Source: Mangrovimonas yunxiaonensis
GTDB taxonomy: Bacteria > Bacteroidota > Bacteroidia > Flavobacteriales > Flavobacteriaceae
NCBI RefSeq assembly: GCF_000733475.1
Contig: NZ_JPFK01000002.1
Coordinates: forward strand, 261,501 to 325,500
Reading direction: 5' to 3'
DNA: 64,000 nt
Positions 52,439 through 64,000 of this stretch are shown here, in pieces. Positions within the stretch are counted from its first letter, which is position 1. Each line of letters starts with the position of its first letter. The notes under the pieces were generated by a model, which made no database searches, was not told the DNA's origin, and was given only the letters and a program-made list of their open reading frames with translations. The position numbers were made by a program, and so were the translations under genes.

Positions 52439-52513
52439 TACTACAAAAATACCAAATCCGTTTCTCTAAAACATTAATATTTCTTTAAAATTGAAAACCA
52501 AAGATGCCTTTCA

Positions 52514-52543
52514 TGTTTATTGTAAACAATAATAGTATCTTTG
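52514..52543 (+). promoter_or_regulatory. prfC promoter with overlapping palindrome
   Basis: TATCTTTG (52536-52543) is an exact -7 match, 23 bp before the ATG. A 15-bp palindrome TGTTTA-TTG-TAAACA (52514-52528) covers the -33 region and could bind a regulator. Confidence 0.5.
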
Positions 52544-52566
52544 CACACCATTGTTTTAATTGATTT

Positions 52567-54156
52567 ATGAGCTTTAAAAAAGAAATTGAAAGACGACGTA
52601 CATTTGGCATTATTTCGCACCCAGATGCCGGTAAAACAACGCTAACCGAAAAACTTTTACTGTTTGGTGGCGCTATTCAAGAAGCAGGTGCCGTTAAAAG
52701 CAATAAAATTAAAAAAGGGGCCACTAGCGATTTTATGGAAATTGAACGCCAGCGTGGTATTTCTGTAGCGACCTCGGTATTGGCCTTTGAATACAATGGC
52801 ACAAAAATTAACATTTTAGATACCCCAGGGCATAAGGATTTTGCCGAAGACACCTTTAGAACACTTACCGCAGTCGATAGTGTTATTGTGGTTATCGATG
52901 TGGCCAAAGGGGTCGAGGAACAAACCGAAAAATTGGTTGAAGTATGTAGAATGCGAAACATTCCTATGATTGTTTTTATTAACAAGCTAGACCGTGAAGG
53001 AAAAGACGCTTTCGACCTTTTGGATGAAATTGAACAAAAACTAGGCTTAACCGTTGTTCCTATGAGTTTTCCTATTGGAATGGGCTACGACTTTAAGGGC
53101 ATTTATAACATTTGGGAAAAGAACGTTAACCTTTTTAATGGCGACAGCAGAAAACATATTGAAGAAACCATTGAAATCTCAGATTTAAACGCTAAAGAAT
53201 TAGATGCGCTTGTTGGCGAAACTTCGGCCAACACACTTCGTGAAGAGCTTGAACTTGTAACGGGCATTTACCCCAACTTTGATAAAGAGGCTTATTTAAA
53301 AGGTGCGGTGCAGCCGGTCTTTTTTGGTTCGGCCTTAAACAACTTTGGTGTGCGCGAACTGTTAGATTGCTTTGTTGAAATTGCTCCAAGACCGCGCCCC
53401 AAACAAAGTGAAGAACGCCTTGTTAACCCCGACGAAGACAAATTTACAGGCTTTGTATTTAAAATTCATGCTAACATGGATCCCAACCATAGAGACCGCT
53501 TGGCCTTTATAAAAATTGTATCGGGGCAGTTTAAAAGAAATACGCCTTACTTGCATGTTAGAAATGGTAAAAAATTAAAATTCTCGAGTCCAAATGCCTT
53601 TTTTGCCGAAAAGAAAGAAATTGTAGACGTCTCTTACCCGGGTGATATTGTAGGATTACACGATACTGGAAACTTTAAAATTGGAGACACTTTAACCGAA
53701 GGCGAAGAAATACACTACAAAGGTATTCCTAGTTTCTCGCCAGAGCATTTTAGGTACATTAACAATGCCGATCCATTAAAATCCAAACAACTTTATAAAG
53801 GTATTGACCAGTTAATGGATGAAGGTGTGGCCCAATTATTCACCTTAGAACTTAATGGACGTAAAGTTATAGGAACCGTAGGGGCACTGCAATATGAAGT
53901 TATTCAATATCGATTAGAACACGAATACGGCGCTAAATGTAGCTATGAAAACCTTGCCGTACATAAAGCATGTTGGGTAGAACCTGAAGATCCAAAAAAT
54001 GACGAGTATAAAGAATTTTTAAGGGTAAAGCAACGGTACTTGGCTAAAGATAAACAAGGACAGCTTGTGTTTTTGGCAGACTCGGCTTTTTCGTTACAAA
54101 TGACCCAGCAAAAATACCCGACTATAAAATTTCATTTTACATCTGAGTTTCATTAG
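52567..54156 (+). CDS. prfC: Peptide chain release factor 3 (GTPase)
   Basis: A 529-residue translational GTPase that removes RF1/RF2 from terminated ribosomes. G1 is [16 protein letters not shown]2 is near [11 protein letters not shown]3 is [16 protein letters not shown] and G4 is NKLDREG. Domains 2 and 3 follow: [37 protein letters not shown] and [33 protein letters not shown]. Length and order are standard. It is monocistronic, with a palindrome over its promoter. Confidence 0.97.
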   Translation: MSFKKEIERRRTFGIISHPDAGKTTLTEKLLLFGGAIQEAGAVKSNKIKKGATSDFMEIERQRGISVATSVLAFEYNGTKINILDTPGHKDFAEDTFRTLTAVDSVIVVIDVAKGVEEQTEKLVEVCRMRNIPMIVFINKLDREGKDAFDLLDEIEQKLGLTVVPMSFPIGMGYDFKGIYNIWEKNVNLFNGDSRKHIEETIEISDLNAKELDALVGETSANTLREELELVTGIYPNFDKEAYLKGAVQPVFFGSALNNFGVRELLDCFVEIAPRPRPKQSEERLVNPDEDKFTGFVFKIHANMDPNHRDRLAFIKIVSGQFKRNTPYLHVRNGKKLKFSSPNAFFAEKKEIVDVSYPGDIVGLHDTGNFKIGDTLTEGEEIHYKGIPSFSPEHFRYINNADPLKSKQLYKGIDQLMDEGVAQLFTLELNGRKVIGTVGALQYEVIQYRLEHEYGAKCSYENLAVHKACWVEPEDPKNDEYKEFLRVKQRYLAKDKQGQLVFLADSAFSLQMTQQKYPTIKFHFTSEFH

Positions 54157-54355
54157 CAGCACATCTCAAAAACTCAATTATTTATTAATTAGCCAGAAAG
54201 GTATTTTATATACTAAGCGGTCTTTTTATTGTAAGAAAAGGATTAAATATTTACCGTTTAACAGGCTTTTTGAAGAAAATAATCGATTTTTTTGTGGGTT
54301 TATACTATTGATTTTATAATTTCATAATTGATTATAACCCCAAAATAATCTACTT

Positions 54356-54592
54356 ATGGACAATCTTGAACAAAATATGTTCAGTAACAAGGAGATTACT
54401 GTAACATACGATCCTAAAGTTTGTATTCATGCAGACCGATGTGCCAAAGAGCTTTCCGAAGTATTTAGAGTTTCTGTTATTCCTTGGATAAACCTAGATG
54501 GCGTTAATGATACTCAAAAAATCATTAACCAAATTAAAAAATGTCCTTCTGGGGCATTGCGGTATTGTCTAAACAAAAAGGAAGCTTCTTAA
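54356..54592 (+). CDS. Divergent 4Fe-4S mono-cluster protein (Fer4_19/DUF1271)
   Basis: A 78-residue small protein with four conserved Cys at 23, 29, 63 and 71 (PKVCIHADRC and KKCPSGALRYC), the pattern of a divergent single 4Fe-4S ferredoxin-like domain. A hydrophobic IPWINLDG segment lies between. It may act as an electron carrier or sensor. It stands alone after prfC, with a 200-bp upstream gap and a strong terminator just after. Confidence 0.85.
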   Translation: MDNLEQNMFSNKEITVTYDPKVCIHADRCAKELSEVFRVSVIPWINLDGVNDTQKIINQIKKCPSGALRYCLNKKEAS

Positions 54593-54603
54593 GTATCAGG
54601 AAT

Positions 54604-54640
54604 AAAAAAGCCCTTAAACAATTTGTTTAAGGGCTTTTTT
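54604..54640 (+). terminator. Terminator after the 4Fe-4S gene
   Basis: Long AAAAAAGCCCTTAAACA and TGTTTAAGGGCTTTTTT arms around a three-base loop. Confidence 0.92.
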
Positions 54641-54645
54641 ATTAT

Positions 54646-54878
54646 GCTTCTCCCGTTGGGCCAAAATTTAAGGTTGCTAAATGAAACATTTCGAGCAACC
54701 CTCTTAAATTTTACGCTTCTCCCGTTGGGCCAAAATTTAAGGTTGCTAAATGAAACATTTCGAGCAACCCTCTTAAATTTTACGCTTCTCCCGTTGGGCC
54801 AAAATTTAAGGTTGCTAAATGAAACATTTCGAGCAACCCTCTTAAATTTTATGCTTCTCCCGTTGGGCCAAAATTTAA
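54646..54878. repeat. 69-bp tandem repeat, three full copies plus a partial
   Basis: Copies begin at 54646, 54715, 54784 and 54853 (the last only 26 bp). The unit is GCTTCTCCCGTTGGGCC, AAAATTTAA, then a 29-bp palindrome GGTTGCTAAATG...CATTTCGAGCAACC, CTC and TTAAATTTT. It can fold as one long hairpin. The partial last copy is the 3' end of the DUF3467 gene (its last eight codons and stop). The copies are nearly identical, which implies recent duplication. Confidence 0.93.
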
Positions 54879-55166
54879 AGGTATTGGTGGTTGCTCGTAA
54901 TCTTTAATTTCACCATGAGCACTTTCAAATCTGTTAACATTATCGTTTAGCGCCTTAAGCAAGCGTTTAGCATGTTGGGGCGTTAAAATAATTCTGGATT
55001 TAACCTTGCTTTTTGGGGTTCCCGGCATAATGCTTACAAAGTCTACTACAAATTCGGATACTGAGTGGTTAATAATCGCCAGATTAGAGTACGTCCCTTC
55101 GGCCACTTTTTCGTCCAGCTCAATGTTTATTTGTCCTTTTTTGTTTTTCTTATCGTTTTCAGCCAT
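54849..55166 (-). CDS. DUF3467 protein
   Basis: A 105-residue soluble protein opening MAENDKKNKKGQINIELDEKVAEG and continuing GTYSNLAIINHSVSEFVVDFV and ILTPQHAKRLLKALNDNVNRFE, the DUF3467 pattern. It ends NFGPTGEA. The family is small and uncharacterised, often near ribosomal or RNA-polymerase genes. It lies directly after rpoC with a terminator between. Its last codons form the first part of the 69-bp tandem repeat. Confidence 0.9.
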   Translation of the reverse strand: MAENDKKNKKGQINIELDEKVAEGTYSNLAIINHSVSEFVVDFVSIMPGTPKSKVKSRIILTPQHAKRLLKALNDNVNRFESAHGEIKDYEQPPIPLNFGPTGEA

Positions 55167-55180
55167 AATTATTCTAGGAT

Positions 55181-55207
55181 AAAAAATCCCGCATAAGCGG
55201 GATTTTT
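55181..55207 (-). terminator. Terminator downstream of rpoC
   Basis: AAAAATCCCGC/GCGGGATTTTT arms with a four-base loop, just after the rpoC stop on the minus strand. Confidence 0.9.
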
Positions 55208-55213
55208 ATATTA

Positions 55214-58200
55214 TTAATTAAAATTAACTTCTTGTTTTGCTTGCATCATTTCATCAAACTCTTCTTTAGAGCCTACTATAATGTTGTTGTAAGTCCTCAT
55301 ACCTGTACCAGCAGGTATTCTGTGGCCTACAATAACGTTTTCTTTAAGCCCTTCTAGTTCGTCAATTTTACCACTAACAGCGGCTTCGTTAAGAACTTTT
55401 GTTGTTTCCTGGAAGGATGCTGCAGAGATAAACGATTTTGTTTGTAACGATGCTCTTGTAATACCTTGCAAGATAGGGGTTGCTGTTGCTGGCTTAGCAT
55501 CGCGGGCAACAACCAACTGTTTATCTTCACGACGTAATATAGAGTTTTCGTCTCTTAAATCTCTTGGCGTTATAATTTGTCCGGCCTTAAGTTTTGTAGA
55601 GTCTCCTGCATCTTCAACCACCTTCATTCCAAACATATCATCGTTTTCTTCGATAAAGTCTGACTTATGAACCAGTTGGTCTTCTAGGAATGTTGAGTCT
55701 CCAGAATCGATAATTCTCACCTTACGCATCATTTGTCTTACAACAACCTCGAAGTGTTTGTCGTTAATTTTCACCCCTTGTAAGCGGTAAACTTCTTGTA
55801 CTTCGTTTACTAGGTACTGCTGTACTGCAGATGGCCCTTGGATGTTTAAGATATCGTTTGGTGTAATCGATCCGTCTGATAATGGCATACCTGCTTTAAC
55901 AAAGTCGTTCTCCTGAACTAGGATTTGGTTTGACAGTTTTACCAGATACTTTTTAATCTGACCAGATTTAGATTCTACAATAATTTCGCGGTTACCACGC
56001 TTAATTTTTCCAAATGAAATTACTCCATCAATCTCACTTACTACTGCTGGGTTAGACGGGTTACGCGCTTCGAACAATTCGGTTACACGTGGTAAACCTC
56101 CTGTAATATCCCCTGCTTTTGCAGATTTACGAGGAATTTTAACCAAGACCTTTCCTACTTTAATCTTATCGCCATCGTTTACCATTAGGTGTGCCCCTAC
56201 TGGCAAGTTGTACGAACGGATAACCTCGCCTTTCGAGTCTTCGATATGAAGTGTAGGAATAAGCTTTTTATTTCTGGTTTCTGAAATTACTTTTTCCTGG
56301 AATCCAGTCTGCTCATCAATCTCCACTTGGTACGTTACCCCTTGTTCAAGGTTTTCATACTTCACTTTACCAGCAAATTCTGAAATGATAACCCCGTTAT
56401 ATGGATCCCATTGGCAAACAACATCACCTTTTGAAAGTTGTTGTCCGTTATCTACAAACAAAGTAGAGCCATAAGGAATGTTATTGGTACTTAAGGTAAT
56501 GCCTGTTTTCTTATCTACAAGTTTAAGTTCGGATGTTCTCGAGATAACAATGTTTACTTCGTTACCATCTTGGTCTTCTCCTTTTACAACTTTAAGATCG
56601 TCTATTTCGGCGATACCGTCGTGCTTAACGATTAACTTGTTATCTTCAGAAATGTTACCTGCAATACCACCCACGTGGAATGTACGAAGTGTTAACTGTG
56701 TACCAGGCTCACCAATAGATTGGGCTGCTACTACACCAACTGCTTCACCTTGCTGTACCATTTTACCGGTGGCTAGGTTTCTTCCGTAACATTTCGCGCA
56801 AATGCCTTTCTTAGCTTCACATGTTAATGGCGAACGAACTTCTACTGTTTCTACAGCAGAGGCTTCAATTCTCTTAGCTATTTCGTCGGTAATTAAATCG
56901 TCTGCAGCTACTAAAAGCTCATCGGTAATAGGATCGAGAACATCGTTTAAAGATACACGACCTACAATTCTATCTTTTAATGGCTCAACAATTTCATCGT
57001 TCTTCTTTAATGGAGACACTTCTACCCCTCTTAATGTGCCACAATCTTCGCTATTAACAATAACGTCTTGCGAAACATCTACCAAACGACGTGTTAGGTA
57101 ACCTGCATCGGCCGTTTTAAGTGCCGTATCGGCAAGACCCTTACGCGCCCCGTGCGTAGAGATAAAGTATTCTAAAATTGAAAGGCCTTCTTTAAAGTTA
57201 GAAAGAATTGGGTTTTCAATAATTTCACCACCTCCTGCATTCGATTTTTTTGGTTTTGCCATCAAACCACGCATTCCGGTAAGCTGTCTAATCTGTTCTT
57301 TAGATCCACGAGCTCCAGAGTCAAGCATCATATATACCGAGTTAAACCCTTGTTGGTCTTCACGAATACGTTTCATAGACAACTCGGTTAGCTCTGCGTT
57401 GGTAGAGGTCCAAATATCAATAACTTGGTTATAACGTTCGTTATTGGTAATTAATCCCATGTTATAGTTCGCCATAATACCATCTACCTGTTTGTTGGCA
57501 GCATCGATCATGGTGTGCTTTTCTTTAGGGATAATAATATCACCTAAGCTAAATGACAAGCCTCCTTGGAAGGCAAAATTATAGCCTAGTCCTTTAATTT
57601 TATCTAAGAATTCTGCTGTTTCTGGTACCGAGGTCACTTTAAGAATATCACCAATAATATTTCTAAGCGACTTTTTAGTTAATACCTCATTAATAAAACC
57701 AGCAGCTTCTGGTACGTTTTCATTAAATAATACACGCCCTACAGTAGTTGCCACAATTTGCATGGCAAGTACGCCTTCTTCGTTAAAGTCTAACGTTCTA
57801 ACTTTAATAGGGGCGTTAAGGTCTACACGCTTTTCGTTATAAGCAATAACAACTTCCTCTGCAGAGTAGAAGGTTAAGCCTTCGCCCTTAATAGGATGCT
57901 CTGGTGTTGACTTTCTCTCTTTGGTCATGTAGTATAGCCCAAGAACCATATCTTGTGATGGTACTGCAATAGGCGACCCGTTTGCTGGGTTAAGGATATT
58001 GTGTGACGCTAACATTAATAATTGCGCCTCTAATATAGCTTCTGGTCCTAATGGTAAGTGAACCGCCATTTGATCCCCATCAAAATCGGCGTTAAATGCC
58101 GTACATACTAATGGATGTAATTGGATGGCTTTCCCCTCGATTAATTTAGGCTGGAATGCTTGAATACCCAAACGGTGTAAGGTAGGAGCACGGTTTAGTA

Positions 58201-59515
58201 ATACAGGGTGTCCTTTAAGAACGTTTTCTAAAATATCCCATACTACAGGCTCTCTTCTGTCTATAATTTTTTTGGCAGACTTAACGGTTTTTACAATACC
58301 GCGCTCTATTAGTTTTCTAATAACGAAAGGCTTGTAAAGTTCAGCCGCCATATTTTTTGGTAAACCACACTCGAAAAGTTGTAGTTCTGGACCAACAACA
58401 ATTACCGAACGGGCAGAATAATCAACACGTTTACCTAATAAGTTTTGACGGAAACGCCCTTGCTTACCTTTTAACGAATCTGACAGCGACTTTAATGGTC
58501 TGTTAGAATCGGTTTTTACGGCAGAAGACTTACGTGTGTTATCGAATAACGAATCTACAGATTCCTGTAGCATACGCTTTTCGTTACGTAAAATTACTTC
58601 TGGTGCTTTTATTTCTACCAAACGCTTTAAACGGTTGTTACGAATAATCACTCTACGGTAAAGGTCGTTAAGGTCTGATGTTGCAAAACGTCCACCATCT
58701 AATGGTACTAACGGACGTAATTCTGGTGGAATAACCGGGATAACCTTCATGATCATCCATTCTGGGCGGTTTTCTCTATTTTCGTTAGACTCTCTTAAAG
58801 CTTCAACAACCTGTAAACGTTTTAACGCTTCAGTTTTACGTTGTTTAGAGGTTTCGGTATTGGCTTTGTGTCTTAGTTCGTAAGACAATTCGTCTAAATC
58901 AATTCTTGACAACAATTCTATCAAGCACTCAGCGCCCATTTTAGCAATGAACTTGTTAGGATCTGTATCTTCTAAGTATTGGTTTTCCTGCGGAAGGGTT
59001 TCTAGAATGTTCAAGTACTCTTCTTCTGTAAGGAAATCCATTTTTTGTAAAGGATCGCCTTCGGCATTTTTAGCGTTACCTGGTTGTATTACAACATAGC
59101 GTTCGTAATAAATAATCATGTCTAATTTCTTAGACGGCAACCCTAAAAGGTATCCTATTTTGTTTGGTAGCGAACGGAAATACCAAATGTGCGCTACTGG
59201 TACAACTAAGTTAATGTGCCCTACGCGATCACGACGCACTTTCTTTTCTGTAACTTCTACGCCACAACGGTCGCATATAATGCCTTTATATCGTATACGT
59301 TTATATTTTCCACAGGCACATTCGTAATCCTTAACGGGACCAAAAATACGCTCACAGAACAAACCATCTCTTTCTGGTTTGTGAGTTCGATAATTAATAG
59401 TCTCTGGCTTTAAAACCTCACCGCGCGACTCTGCTAAAATAGATTCTGGTGACGCTAAACCAATAGAGATTTTATTAAACCTCTTTACAGTATTCTTATC
59501 TTGTTTTCTTGCCAT
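55214..59515 (-). CDS. rpoC: DNA-directed RNA polymerase subunit beta'
   Basis: A 1433-residue catalytic subunit. It starts with [16 protein letters not shown] and an N-terminal zinc ribbon ([20 protein letters not shown]). The active-site [12 protein letters not shown] is at 475-486 with the three Mg-binding Asp. The bridge helix/trigger loop region and a second Cys cluster ([19 protein letters not shown]) follow. The C-terminal part has the usual Flavobacteriaceae length. It lies after rpoB (62-bp gap) in the rplJL-rpoBC unit. Confidence 0.99.
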   Translation of the reverse strand: MARKQDKNTVKRFNKISIGLASPESILAESRGEVLKPETINYRTHKPERDGLFCERIFGPVKDYECACGKYKRIRYKGIICDRCGVEVTEKKVRRDRVGHINLVVPVAHIWYFRSLPNKIGYLLGLPSKKLDMIIYYERYVVIQPGNAKNAEGDPLQKMDFLTEEEYLNILETLPQENQYLEDTDPNKFIAKMGAECLIELLSRIDLDELSYELRHKANTETSKQRKTEALKRLQVVEALRESNENRENRPEWMIMKVIPVIPPELRPLVPLDGGRFATSDLNDLYRRVIIRNNRLKRLVEIKAPEVILRNEKRMLQESVDSLFDNTRKSSAVKTDSNRPLKSLSDSLKGKQGRFRQNLLGKRVDYSARSVIVVGPELQLFECGLPKNMAAELYKPFVIRKLIERGIVKTVKSAKKIIDRREPVVWDILENVLKGHPVLLNRAPTLHRLGIQAFQPKLIEGKAIQLHPLVCTAFNADFDGDQMAVHLPLGPEAILEAQLLMLASHNILNPANGSPIAVPSQDMVLGLYYMTKERKSTPEHPIKGEGLTFYSAEEVVIAYNEKRVDLNAPIKVRTLDFNEEGVLAMQIVATTVGRVLFNENVPEAAGFINEVLTKKSLRNIIGDILKVTSVPETAEFLDKIKGLGYNFAFQGGLSFSLGDIIIPKEKHTMIDAANKQVDGIMANYNMGLITNNERYNQVIDIWTSTNAELTELSMKRIREDQQGFNSVYMMLDSGARGSKEQIRQLTGMRGLMAKPKKSNAGGGEIIENPILSNFKEGLSILEYFISTHGARKGLADTALKTADAGYLTRRLVDVSQDVIVNSEDCGTLRGVEVSPLKKNDEIVEPLKDRIVGRVSLNDVLDPITDELLVAADDLITDEIAKRIEASAVETVEVRSPLTCEAKKGICAKCYGRNLATGKMVQQGEAVGVVAAQSIGEPGTQLTLRTFHVGGIAGNISEDNKLIVKHDGIAEIDDLKVVKGEDQDGNEVNIVISRTSELKLVDKKTGITLSTNNIPYGSTLFVDNGQQLSKGDVVCQWDPYNGVIISEFAGKVKYENLEQGVTYQVEIDEQTGFQEKVISETRNKKLIPTLHIEDSKGEVIRSYNLPVGAHLMVNDGDKIKVGKVLVKIPRKSAKAGDITGGLPRVTELFEARNPSNPAVVSEIDGVISFGKIKRGNREIIVESKSGQIKKYLVKLSNQILVQENDFVKAGMPLSDGSITPNDILNIQGPSAVQQYLVNEVQEVYRLQGVKINDKHFEVVVRQMMRKVRIIDSGDSTFLEDQLVHKSDFIEENDDMFGMKVVEDAGDSTKLKAGQIITPRDLRDENSILRREDKQLVVARDAKPATATPILQGITRASLQTKSFISAASFQETTKVLNEAAVSGKIDELEGLKENVIVGHRIPAGTGMRTYNNIIVGSKEEFDEMMQAKQEVNFN

Positions 59516-59577
59516 AATATATGGTACTATCGAATTATTTGTAAACTTTAAAGATCCCCTTTTTCAAGGGGATATAA

Positions 59578-62500
59578 TTATTCTTCTAATCTGATGTCTA
59601 GTCCAAGACCTTTCAATTCGTGCATTAATACGTTGAAAGATTCTGGCAAGCCTGGTTCTGGCATTGGTTCGCCTTTAACAATACTTTCGTATGTTTTGGC
59701 TCTACCAAGAACGTCATCAGATTTCACGGTCAATATTTCTCTTAGTGTACTAGAGGCGCCATAGGCTTCTAATGCCCACACTTCCATTTCTCCAAAACGC
59801 TGGCCTCCAAATTGTGCTTTACCACCAAGAGGTTGTTGTGTAATAAGCGAGTATGGTCCTATAGAACGCGCGTGCATCTTATCGTCTACCATGTGCCCTA
59901 GTTTTAGCATATAAATAACACCTACTGTTGCTGGTTGGTCAAAACGTGACCCTGTTCCACCATCGTATAGGTAGGTATGGCCAAATCTTGGTATTCCGGC
60001 TTCGTCTGTAAAGGCGTTAATTTGGTCTAGTGTAGCACCGTCGAAAATAGGTGTGGCATATTTTTTACCTAATTTTAAGCCAGCCCAACCTAATACGGTT
60101 TCGTAAATCTGACCAATGTTCATACGCGATGGTACCCCTAGTGGGTTTAACACGATGTCTACTGGCGTGCCATCTTCTAGGAAAGGCATGTCTTCGTCTC
60201 TTACAATACGTGCTACAATACCTTTGTTACCGTGGCGTCCTGCCATTTTATCACCTACTTTAAGTTTACGTTTTTTGGCAATATAAACTTTGGCTAGTTT
60301 GATGATACCAGATGGTAATTCGTCTCCTACAGAAATGGTAAATTTCTCTCTACGAAGCGCACCTTGTAAATCGTTTTCTTTAATCTTGTAGTTGTGAATT
60401 AAATCGGCAACCAATTTGTTTGTATAGTCATCGGTAGTCCAAGTTCCTGTAGTTAAGTGCGTGTAATCATCAACAGCATTCAACATTTTTTGGGTAAACT
60501 TTTTACCTTTTGGTAATACTTCTTCGCCAAGATCGTTAAATACCCCTTGGGCTGTTTTACCATTAACTATAGCGTAAAGCTTATCTACAAGAATAGATTT
60601 TAGCTCTTCGAATTTCACCTCGTAAGATTGCTCTAACTGGGCGATATCTTCTTTATCTTTAGCTCTTTTACGCTTGTCTTTAATGGCTCTGGCAAACAAT
60701 TTTTTATCGATTACCACACCATTTAAAGAAGGAGATGCTTTTAACGAAGCGTCTTTTACATCGCCTGCTTTATCGCCAAATATGGCGCGTAATAGTTTTT
60801 CTTCTGGTGTTGGATCGCTTTCTCCTTTTGGTGTAATTTTACCAATAAGGATATCGCCAGGTTTTACTTCTGCCCCTACACGGATCATACCATTTTCGTC
60901 AAGGTCTTTTGTGGCCTCTTCCGAAACGTTTGGTATGTCGTTAGTCAATTCTTCATTTCCTAGCTTGGTATCTCTAACTTCTAAGGAATACTCATCGATG
61001 TGAATAGAAGTAAAGATATCTTCGCGTACTACTTTTTCTGAAATTACAATCGCATCCTCGAAGTTGTACCCTTTCCAAGGCATGAAGGCTACTTTCATGT
61101 TTCGGCCTAATGCCAACTCCCCTTTTTGGGTGGCATAGCCTTCACATAATACTTCTCCTTTTTTAACTAGGTCGCCGCGTCTTACGATAGGCTTTAAGTT
61201 AATTGAGGTTCCTTGGTTTGTTTTTCTAAATTTAACTAACGGATAGGTTTTTGTTTCACTATCAAAGCTAACTTTAGCTTCATCTTCGGTTCTGTCGTAC
61301 TTAATCGTGATTTTTTCGGCGTCTACATATTCTACAACACCATTGCCTTCAGCATTGATTAATACTCTAGAATCTGATGCTACTTGACGTTCTAACCCTG
61401 TTCCTACAATTGGCGATTCAGGTCGTAACAATGGTACGGCCTGACGCATCATGTTAGATCCCATTAAGGCACGGTTGGCATCATCGTGCTCTAAGAAAGG
61501 AATTAACGATGCCGAAATTGAGGCAATTTGGTTAGGCGCTACATCTGTATAATGTATTTGAGTAGGCTCTACAACCGGGAAGTCGCCTTCCATTCTTGCA
61601 ATAACCTTGTCGTGTATAATTTTACCGGCGTCATCAACCTCTACAGTGGCTTGTGCGATCATTTGATCTTCTTCCTCTTCTGCACTAAGGTAAATGGGGT
61701 CGCCTTTAATATCTACAACACCGTCTTCTACTTTTCTATAAGGGGTTTCTATGAATCCCATAGCGTTTACTTTCGCATAAACCGAAAGTGAAGATATAAG
61801 TCCAATGTTTGGTCCTTCAGGAGTTTCAATAGGACATAAACGGCCGTAGTGTGTATAGTGAACGTCACGTACCTCGAACCCGGCTCTTTCACGTGATAAA
61901 CCACCTGGACCTAAGGCCGATAAACGACGTTTGTGAGTAATCTCGGCCAATGGGTTTGTTTGGTCCATGAACTGAGATAACTGGTTGGTACCAAAGAACG
62001 AGTTGATTACCGACGATAATGTTTTTGCATTAATTAAGTCGATAGGTGTAAACACCTCGTTATCACGAACGTTCATACGCTCGCGAATGGTACGTGCCAT
62101 ACGGGCTAATCCTACTCCAAACTGAGATGATAACTGCTCGCCTACGGTACGTACACGACGGTTAGATAAGTGATCAATATCATCAATCTCGGCTTTAGAG
62201 TTAATAAGCTCGATTAAATATTTTATAATGGTAATGATATCTTCTTTGGTAAGCACTTGCTTGTCCATACCGATATCAAGGCCTAATTTTTTGTTCATTC
62301 TATAACGGCCTACTTCACCAAGTGAGTAACGTTGGTCGCTAAAGAACAATTTGTCTATAATACCACGCGCGGTTTCTTCGTCTGGCGGCTCGGCATTACG
62401 CAATTGGCGGTAAATATGCTCTACGGCTTCTTTTTCGGAGTTTGTTGGATCCTTTTGAAGCGTGTTATGAATGATGGCATAATCGCCTTGTTGTGCGGTT

Positions 62501-63390
62501 TCCTTATGTAAAAGGATTGTTTTTACGTTTGTTTCAAGGATTTCTTCGATATTGTCTTTATCGAGAATGGTATCACGATCTAGAACAATTTCGTTTCTTT
62601 CGATAGATACTACTTCTCCTGTATCTTCATCTACAAAATCCTCGTGCCATGTATTAAGTACACGGGCTGCTAGTTTACGGCCTTGCACTTTTTTCAATCC
62701 AGATTTCGACACTTTAACCTCTTCGGCTAAATCGAAAATTTCCAGGATGTCTTTATCACGTTCAAAGCCAATAGCTCTGAATAATGTTGTTACAGGTAAT
62801 TTTTTCTTACGATCGATGTAAGCATACATTACGCTGTTAATGTCTGTTGCGAATTCTATCCAAGAGCCTTTAAAAGGAATAACTCTTGCCGAATATAGTT
62901 TGGTACCATTGGCGTGGAAAGATTGGCCAAAGAAAACTCCTGGTGAACGGTGTAATTGCGATACCACAACGCGTTCTGCTCCATTAATAACAAAAGTACC
63001 GCTAGGTGTCATGTAAGGAATTGTGCCTAGGTAAACATCCTGTACTATGGTTTCGAAATCCTCATGTTCTGGGTCTGTACAGTACAGTTTAAGTCTGGCC
63101 TTAAGTGGCACGCTATAGGTAAGTCCTCGTTCAATACATTCTTCTATTGTATATCTGGGGGGGTCGATAAAGTAATCTAAAAATTCTAATACGAATTGAT
63201 TACGAGTATCTGTTATTGGGAAATTTTCCATGAAGGTATTGTAGAGCCCTTCGTTTCCTCTTTCTTCAGATTTAGTTTCTAGCTGGAAAAAATCCTGGAA
63301 GGATTTTATCTGAATATCCATAAAATCCGGATATTCTGTTCTATTGATAATAGAAGAGAAATTTAATCTTTCAGCTTTTTTTGCTAACAT
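59578..63390 (-). CDS. rpoB: DNA-directed RNA polymerase subunit beta
   Basis: 1270 residues from ATG 63390; an in-frame TTG just before is unnecessary. The sequence has the expected [13 protein letters not shown] opening and the RIF region ([34 protein letters not shown]). It also has the [22 protein letters not shown] block, the [11 protein letters not shown] switch and the C-terminal [29 protein letters not shown]. It lies between rplL and rpoC. The resistance-region sequence appears wild type by eye. Confidence 0.99.
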   Translation of the reverse strand: MLAKKAERLNFSSIINRTEYPDFMDIQIKSFQDFFQLETKSEERGNEGLYNTFMENFPITDTRNQFVLEFLDYFIDPPRYTIEECIERGLTYSVPLKARLKLYCTDPEHEDFETIVQDVYLGTIPYMTPSGTFVINGAERVVVSQLHRSPGVFFGQSFHANGTKLYSARVIPFKGSWIEFATDINSVMYAYIDRKKKLPVTTLFRAIGFERDKDILEIFDLAEEVKVSKSGLKKVQGRKLAARVLNTWHEDFVDEDTGEVVSIERNEIVLDRDTILDKDNIEEILETNVKTILLHKETAQQGDYAIIHNTLQKDPTNSEKEAVEHIYRQLRNAEPPDEETARGIIDKLFFSDQRYSLGEVGRYRMNKKLGLDIGMDKQVLTKEDIITIIKYLIELINSKAEIDDIDHLSNRRVRTVGEQLSSQFGVGLARMARTIRERMNVRDNEVFTPIDLINAKTLSSVINSFFGTNQLSQFMDQTNPLAEITHKRRLSALGPGGLSRERAGFEVRDVHYTHYGRLCPIETPEGPNIGLISSLSVYAKVNAMGFIETPYRKVEDGVVDIKGDPIYLSAEEEEDQMIAQATVEVDDAGKIIHDKVIARMEGDFPVVEPTQIHYTDVAPNQIASISASLIPFLEHDDANRALMGSNMMRQAVPLLRPESPIVGTGLERQVASDSRVLINAEGNGVVEYVDAEKITIKYDRTEDEAKVSFDSETKTYPLVKFRKTNQGTSINLKPIVRRGDLVKKGEVLCEGYATQKGELALGRNMKVAFMPWKGYNFEDAIVISEKVVREDIFTSIHIDEYSLEVRDTKLGNEELTNDIPNVSEEATKDLDENGMIRVGAEVKPGDILIGKITPKGESDPTPEEKLLRAIFGDKAGDVKDASLKASPSLNGVVIDKKLFARAIKDKRKRAKDKEDIAQLEQSYEVKFEELKSILVDKLYAIVNGKTAQGVFNDLGEEVLPKGKKFTQKMLNAVDDYTHLTTGTWTTDDYTNKLVADLIHNYKIKENDLQGALRREKFTISVGDELPSGIIKLAKVYIAKKRKLKVGDKMAGRHGNKGIVARIVRDEDMPFLEDGTPVDIVLNPLGVPSRMNIGQIYETVLGWAGLKLGKKYATPIFDGATLDQINAFTDEAGIPRFGHTYLYDGGTGSRFDQPATVGVIYMLKLGHMVDDKMHARSIGPYSLITQQPLGGKAQFGGQRFGEMEVWALEAYGASSTLREILTVKSDDVLGRAKTYESIVKGEPMPEPGLPESFNVLMHELKGLGLDIRLEE

Positions 63391-63458
63391 CAATGGACGG
63401 AATTTAGATTAAAAAAAATGAGTGGTCGTATACAAACTTTTATATACGCAAAATGGTC

Positions 63459-63488
63459 TAGGTCATATCCCGTTATGGGATAGACCTA
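63459..63488. promoter_or_regulatory. Stem-loop between rplL and rpoB
   Basis: TAGGTC/GACCTA and TATCCC/GGGATA arms (one mismatch between them) form a stem around GTTAT. There is no T run after it on the minus strand, so it may be a processing or attenuation element rather than a full terminator. E. coli has an attenuator and RNase III site in the same gap. Confidence 0.5.
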
Positions 63489-63515
63489 AACCTTTATTGT
63501 GTTTGGTTGTTAAGC

Positions 63516-63893
63516 TTACTTAAGCTCAACCTCGGCTCCTGCTTCTTCTAACTGAGATTTTAATGCTTCAGCTTCGTCTTTAGATACACCTTCTTTTACA
63601 GAGCTTGGTGCGTCGTCTACTAAACCTTTAGCTTCTTTTAATCCTAATCCAGTTAATTCTTTAACTAGTTTTACTACTGCTAATTTAGAACCACCAGCGG
63701 CTTTAAGGATTACGTCAAATTCAGTTTGCTCTTCAGCAGCTTCACCACCACCAGCAGCAGCGCCACCAGCAACAGCTACAGCAGCAGCTGCAGGCTCGAT
63801 ACCATATTCTTCTTTTAATATATCAGCTAACTCATTAACTTCCTTTACTGTTAAGTTAACTAATTGTTCTGCGAAATCTTTTAAATCTGCCAT
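63516..63893 (-). CDS. rplL: 50S ribosomal protein L7/L12
   Basis: A 125-residue stalk protein that recruits translation factors. It has an N-terminal dimerisation helix ([24 protein letters not shown]), an Ala/Gly-rich hinge and the C-terminal [38 protein letters not shown] domain. The gene directly follows rplJ and precedes rpoB by about 125 bp, the conserved ribosomal arrangement. Confidence 0.98.
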   Translation of the reverse strand: MADLKDFAEQLVNLTVKEVNELADILKEEYGIEPAAAAVAVAGGAAAGGGEAAEEQTEFDVILKAAGGSKLAVVKLVKELTGLGLKEAKGLVDDAPSSVKEGVSKDEAEALKSQLEEAGAEVELK

Positions 63894-63960
63894 TTTTCTA
63901 TCGTTTTAATGTGTGTTTTAATTTAAATTATAATGTGTTAAAAGTGCGTACTTTTTCGGG

Positions 63961-64000
63961 TTATCCTTCTTTTTCGGATAACGTTTTCAAAATACCTGCT
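63961..64000 (-). CDS. rplJ: 50S ribosomal protein L10, C-terminal fragment cut by the window edge
   Basis: The last 12 codons and the TAA stop (63961-63963) are visible on the minus strand. They read AGILKTLSEKEG, which fits the end of Flavobacterial L10. The gap to rplL is 67 bp. The assignment rests on position before rplL and this short match. Confidence 0.75.
   Translation of the reverse strand, partial: AGILKTLSEKEG

Noticed and set aside
54623-54907. Plus-strand ORF of 94 codons with 23-residue repeats
   Set aside because: It is open only because the 69-bp repeat is a multiple of three. It begins inside a terminator and overlaps the DUF3467 gene on the other strand.

Overview
The window is a stretch of an AT-rich genome from the Bacteroidota, very probably a marine or environmental member of the Flavobacteriaceae. 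The evidence is the gene content: gldI (gliding), a secreted protease with a type IX secretion sorting domain, many Bacteroidota-type lipoproteins, DUF3810, DUF5683 and DUF6122 proteins, and a very long signal peptidase I. Several genes also carry TAnnTTTG-type -7 promoter boxes, as in this phylum. Most of the window is ordinary chromosomal housekeeping. I see no phage, integrase, transposase or CRISPR array.

Layout. Positions 1-9.3 kb hold a truncated lipoprotein, methylmalonyl-CoA mutase (scpA), an rRNA/tRNA methyltransferase with a CAAX-type M48 protease, and two secreted amidohydrolases. Positions 9.3-18 kb hold DUF3810, pepD, an nrnA-gldI-PPIase operon, ndk and a T9SS-exported M4-type protease. 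Positions 18-26.3 kb hold recF-lipocalin-DUF721 on the minus strand. On the plus strand is a long operon: TPR protein, ribH, two small paralogous membrane proteins, mutL, two rhomboids and an endonuclease/exonuclease/phosphatase-family protein. Positions 26.3-32 kb are a parA-parB-DUF5683-dapB-lepB-wbqC-DUF6122 operon. Positions 32-35.7 kb hold guaD, a surface/periplasmic regulatory-domain protein, a DoxX-like protein, a DNA glycosylase, a 42-residue ribosomal protein Thx gene and yaaA.

Positions 35.8-38.9 kb are the most unusual part: a three-gene minus-strand operon. It encodes a Tat-signal lipoprotein whose mature part is ten GYYDD-type pentapeptide repeats, a 689-residue GT4-GT9 glycosyltransferase fusion with a C-terminal domain resembling PqqD/RiPP-recognition elements, and a GT2-like glycosyltransferase. 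I infer a candidate system that glycosylates a surface-displayed Tyr/Asp-rich repeat peptide. This is a hypothesis from architecture only.

Positions 39-46.3 kb hold rluD-type synthase, a PASTA protein, ddl, coaD, a SulP transporter, an M14 carboxypeptidase and a VanX-type dipeptidase. The 46.35-46.77 kb intergenic region has an orphan terminator, a likely small structured RNA and operator-like repeats. Positions 46.8-54.6 kb hold a hydrolase, a DUF819 transporter, a DUF4369 lipoprotein, tRNA-Thr(TGT), manA-queD-idi, prfC and a 4Fe-4S protein. A 69-bp tandem repeat at 54.65-54.88 kb duplicates the 3' end of the DUF3467 gene. The window closes with the conserved rplJ-rplL-rpoB-rpoC block on the minus strand.
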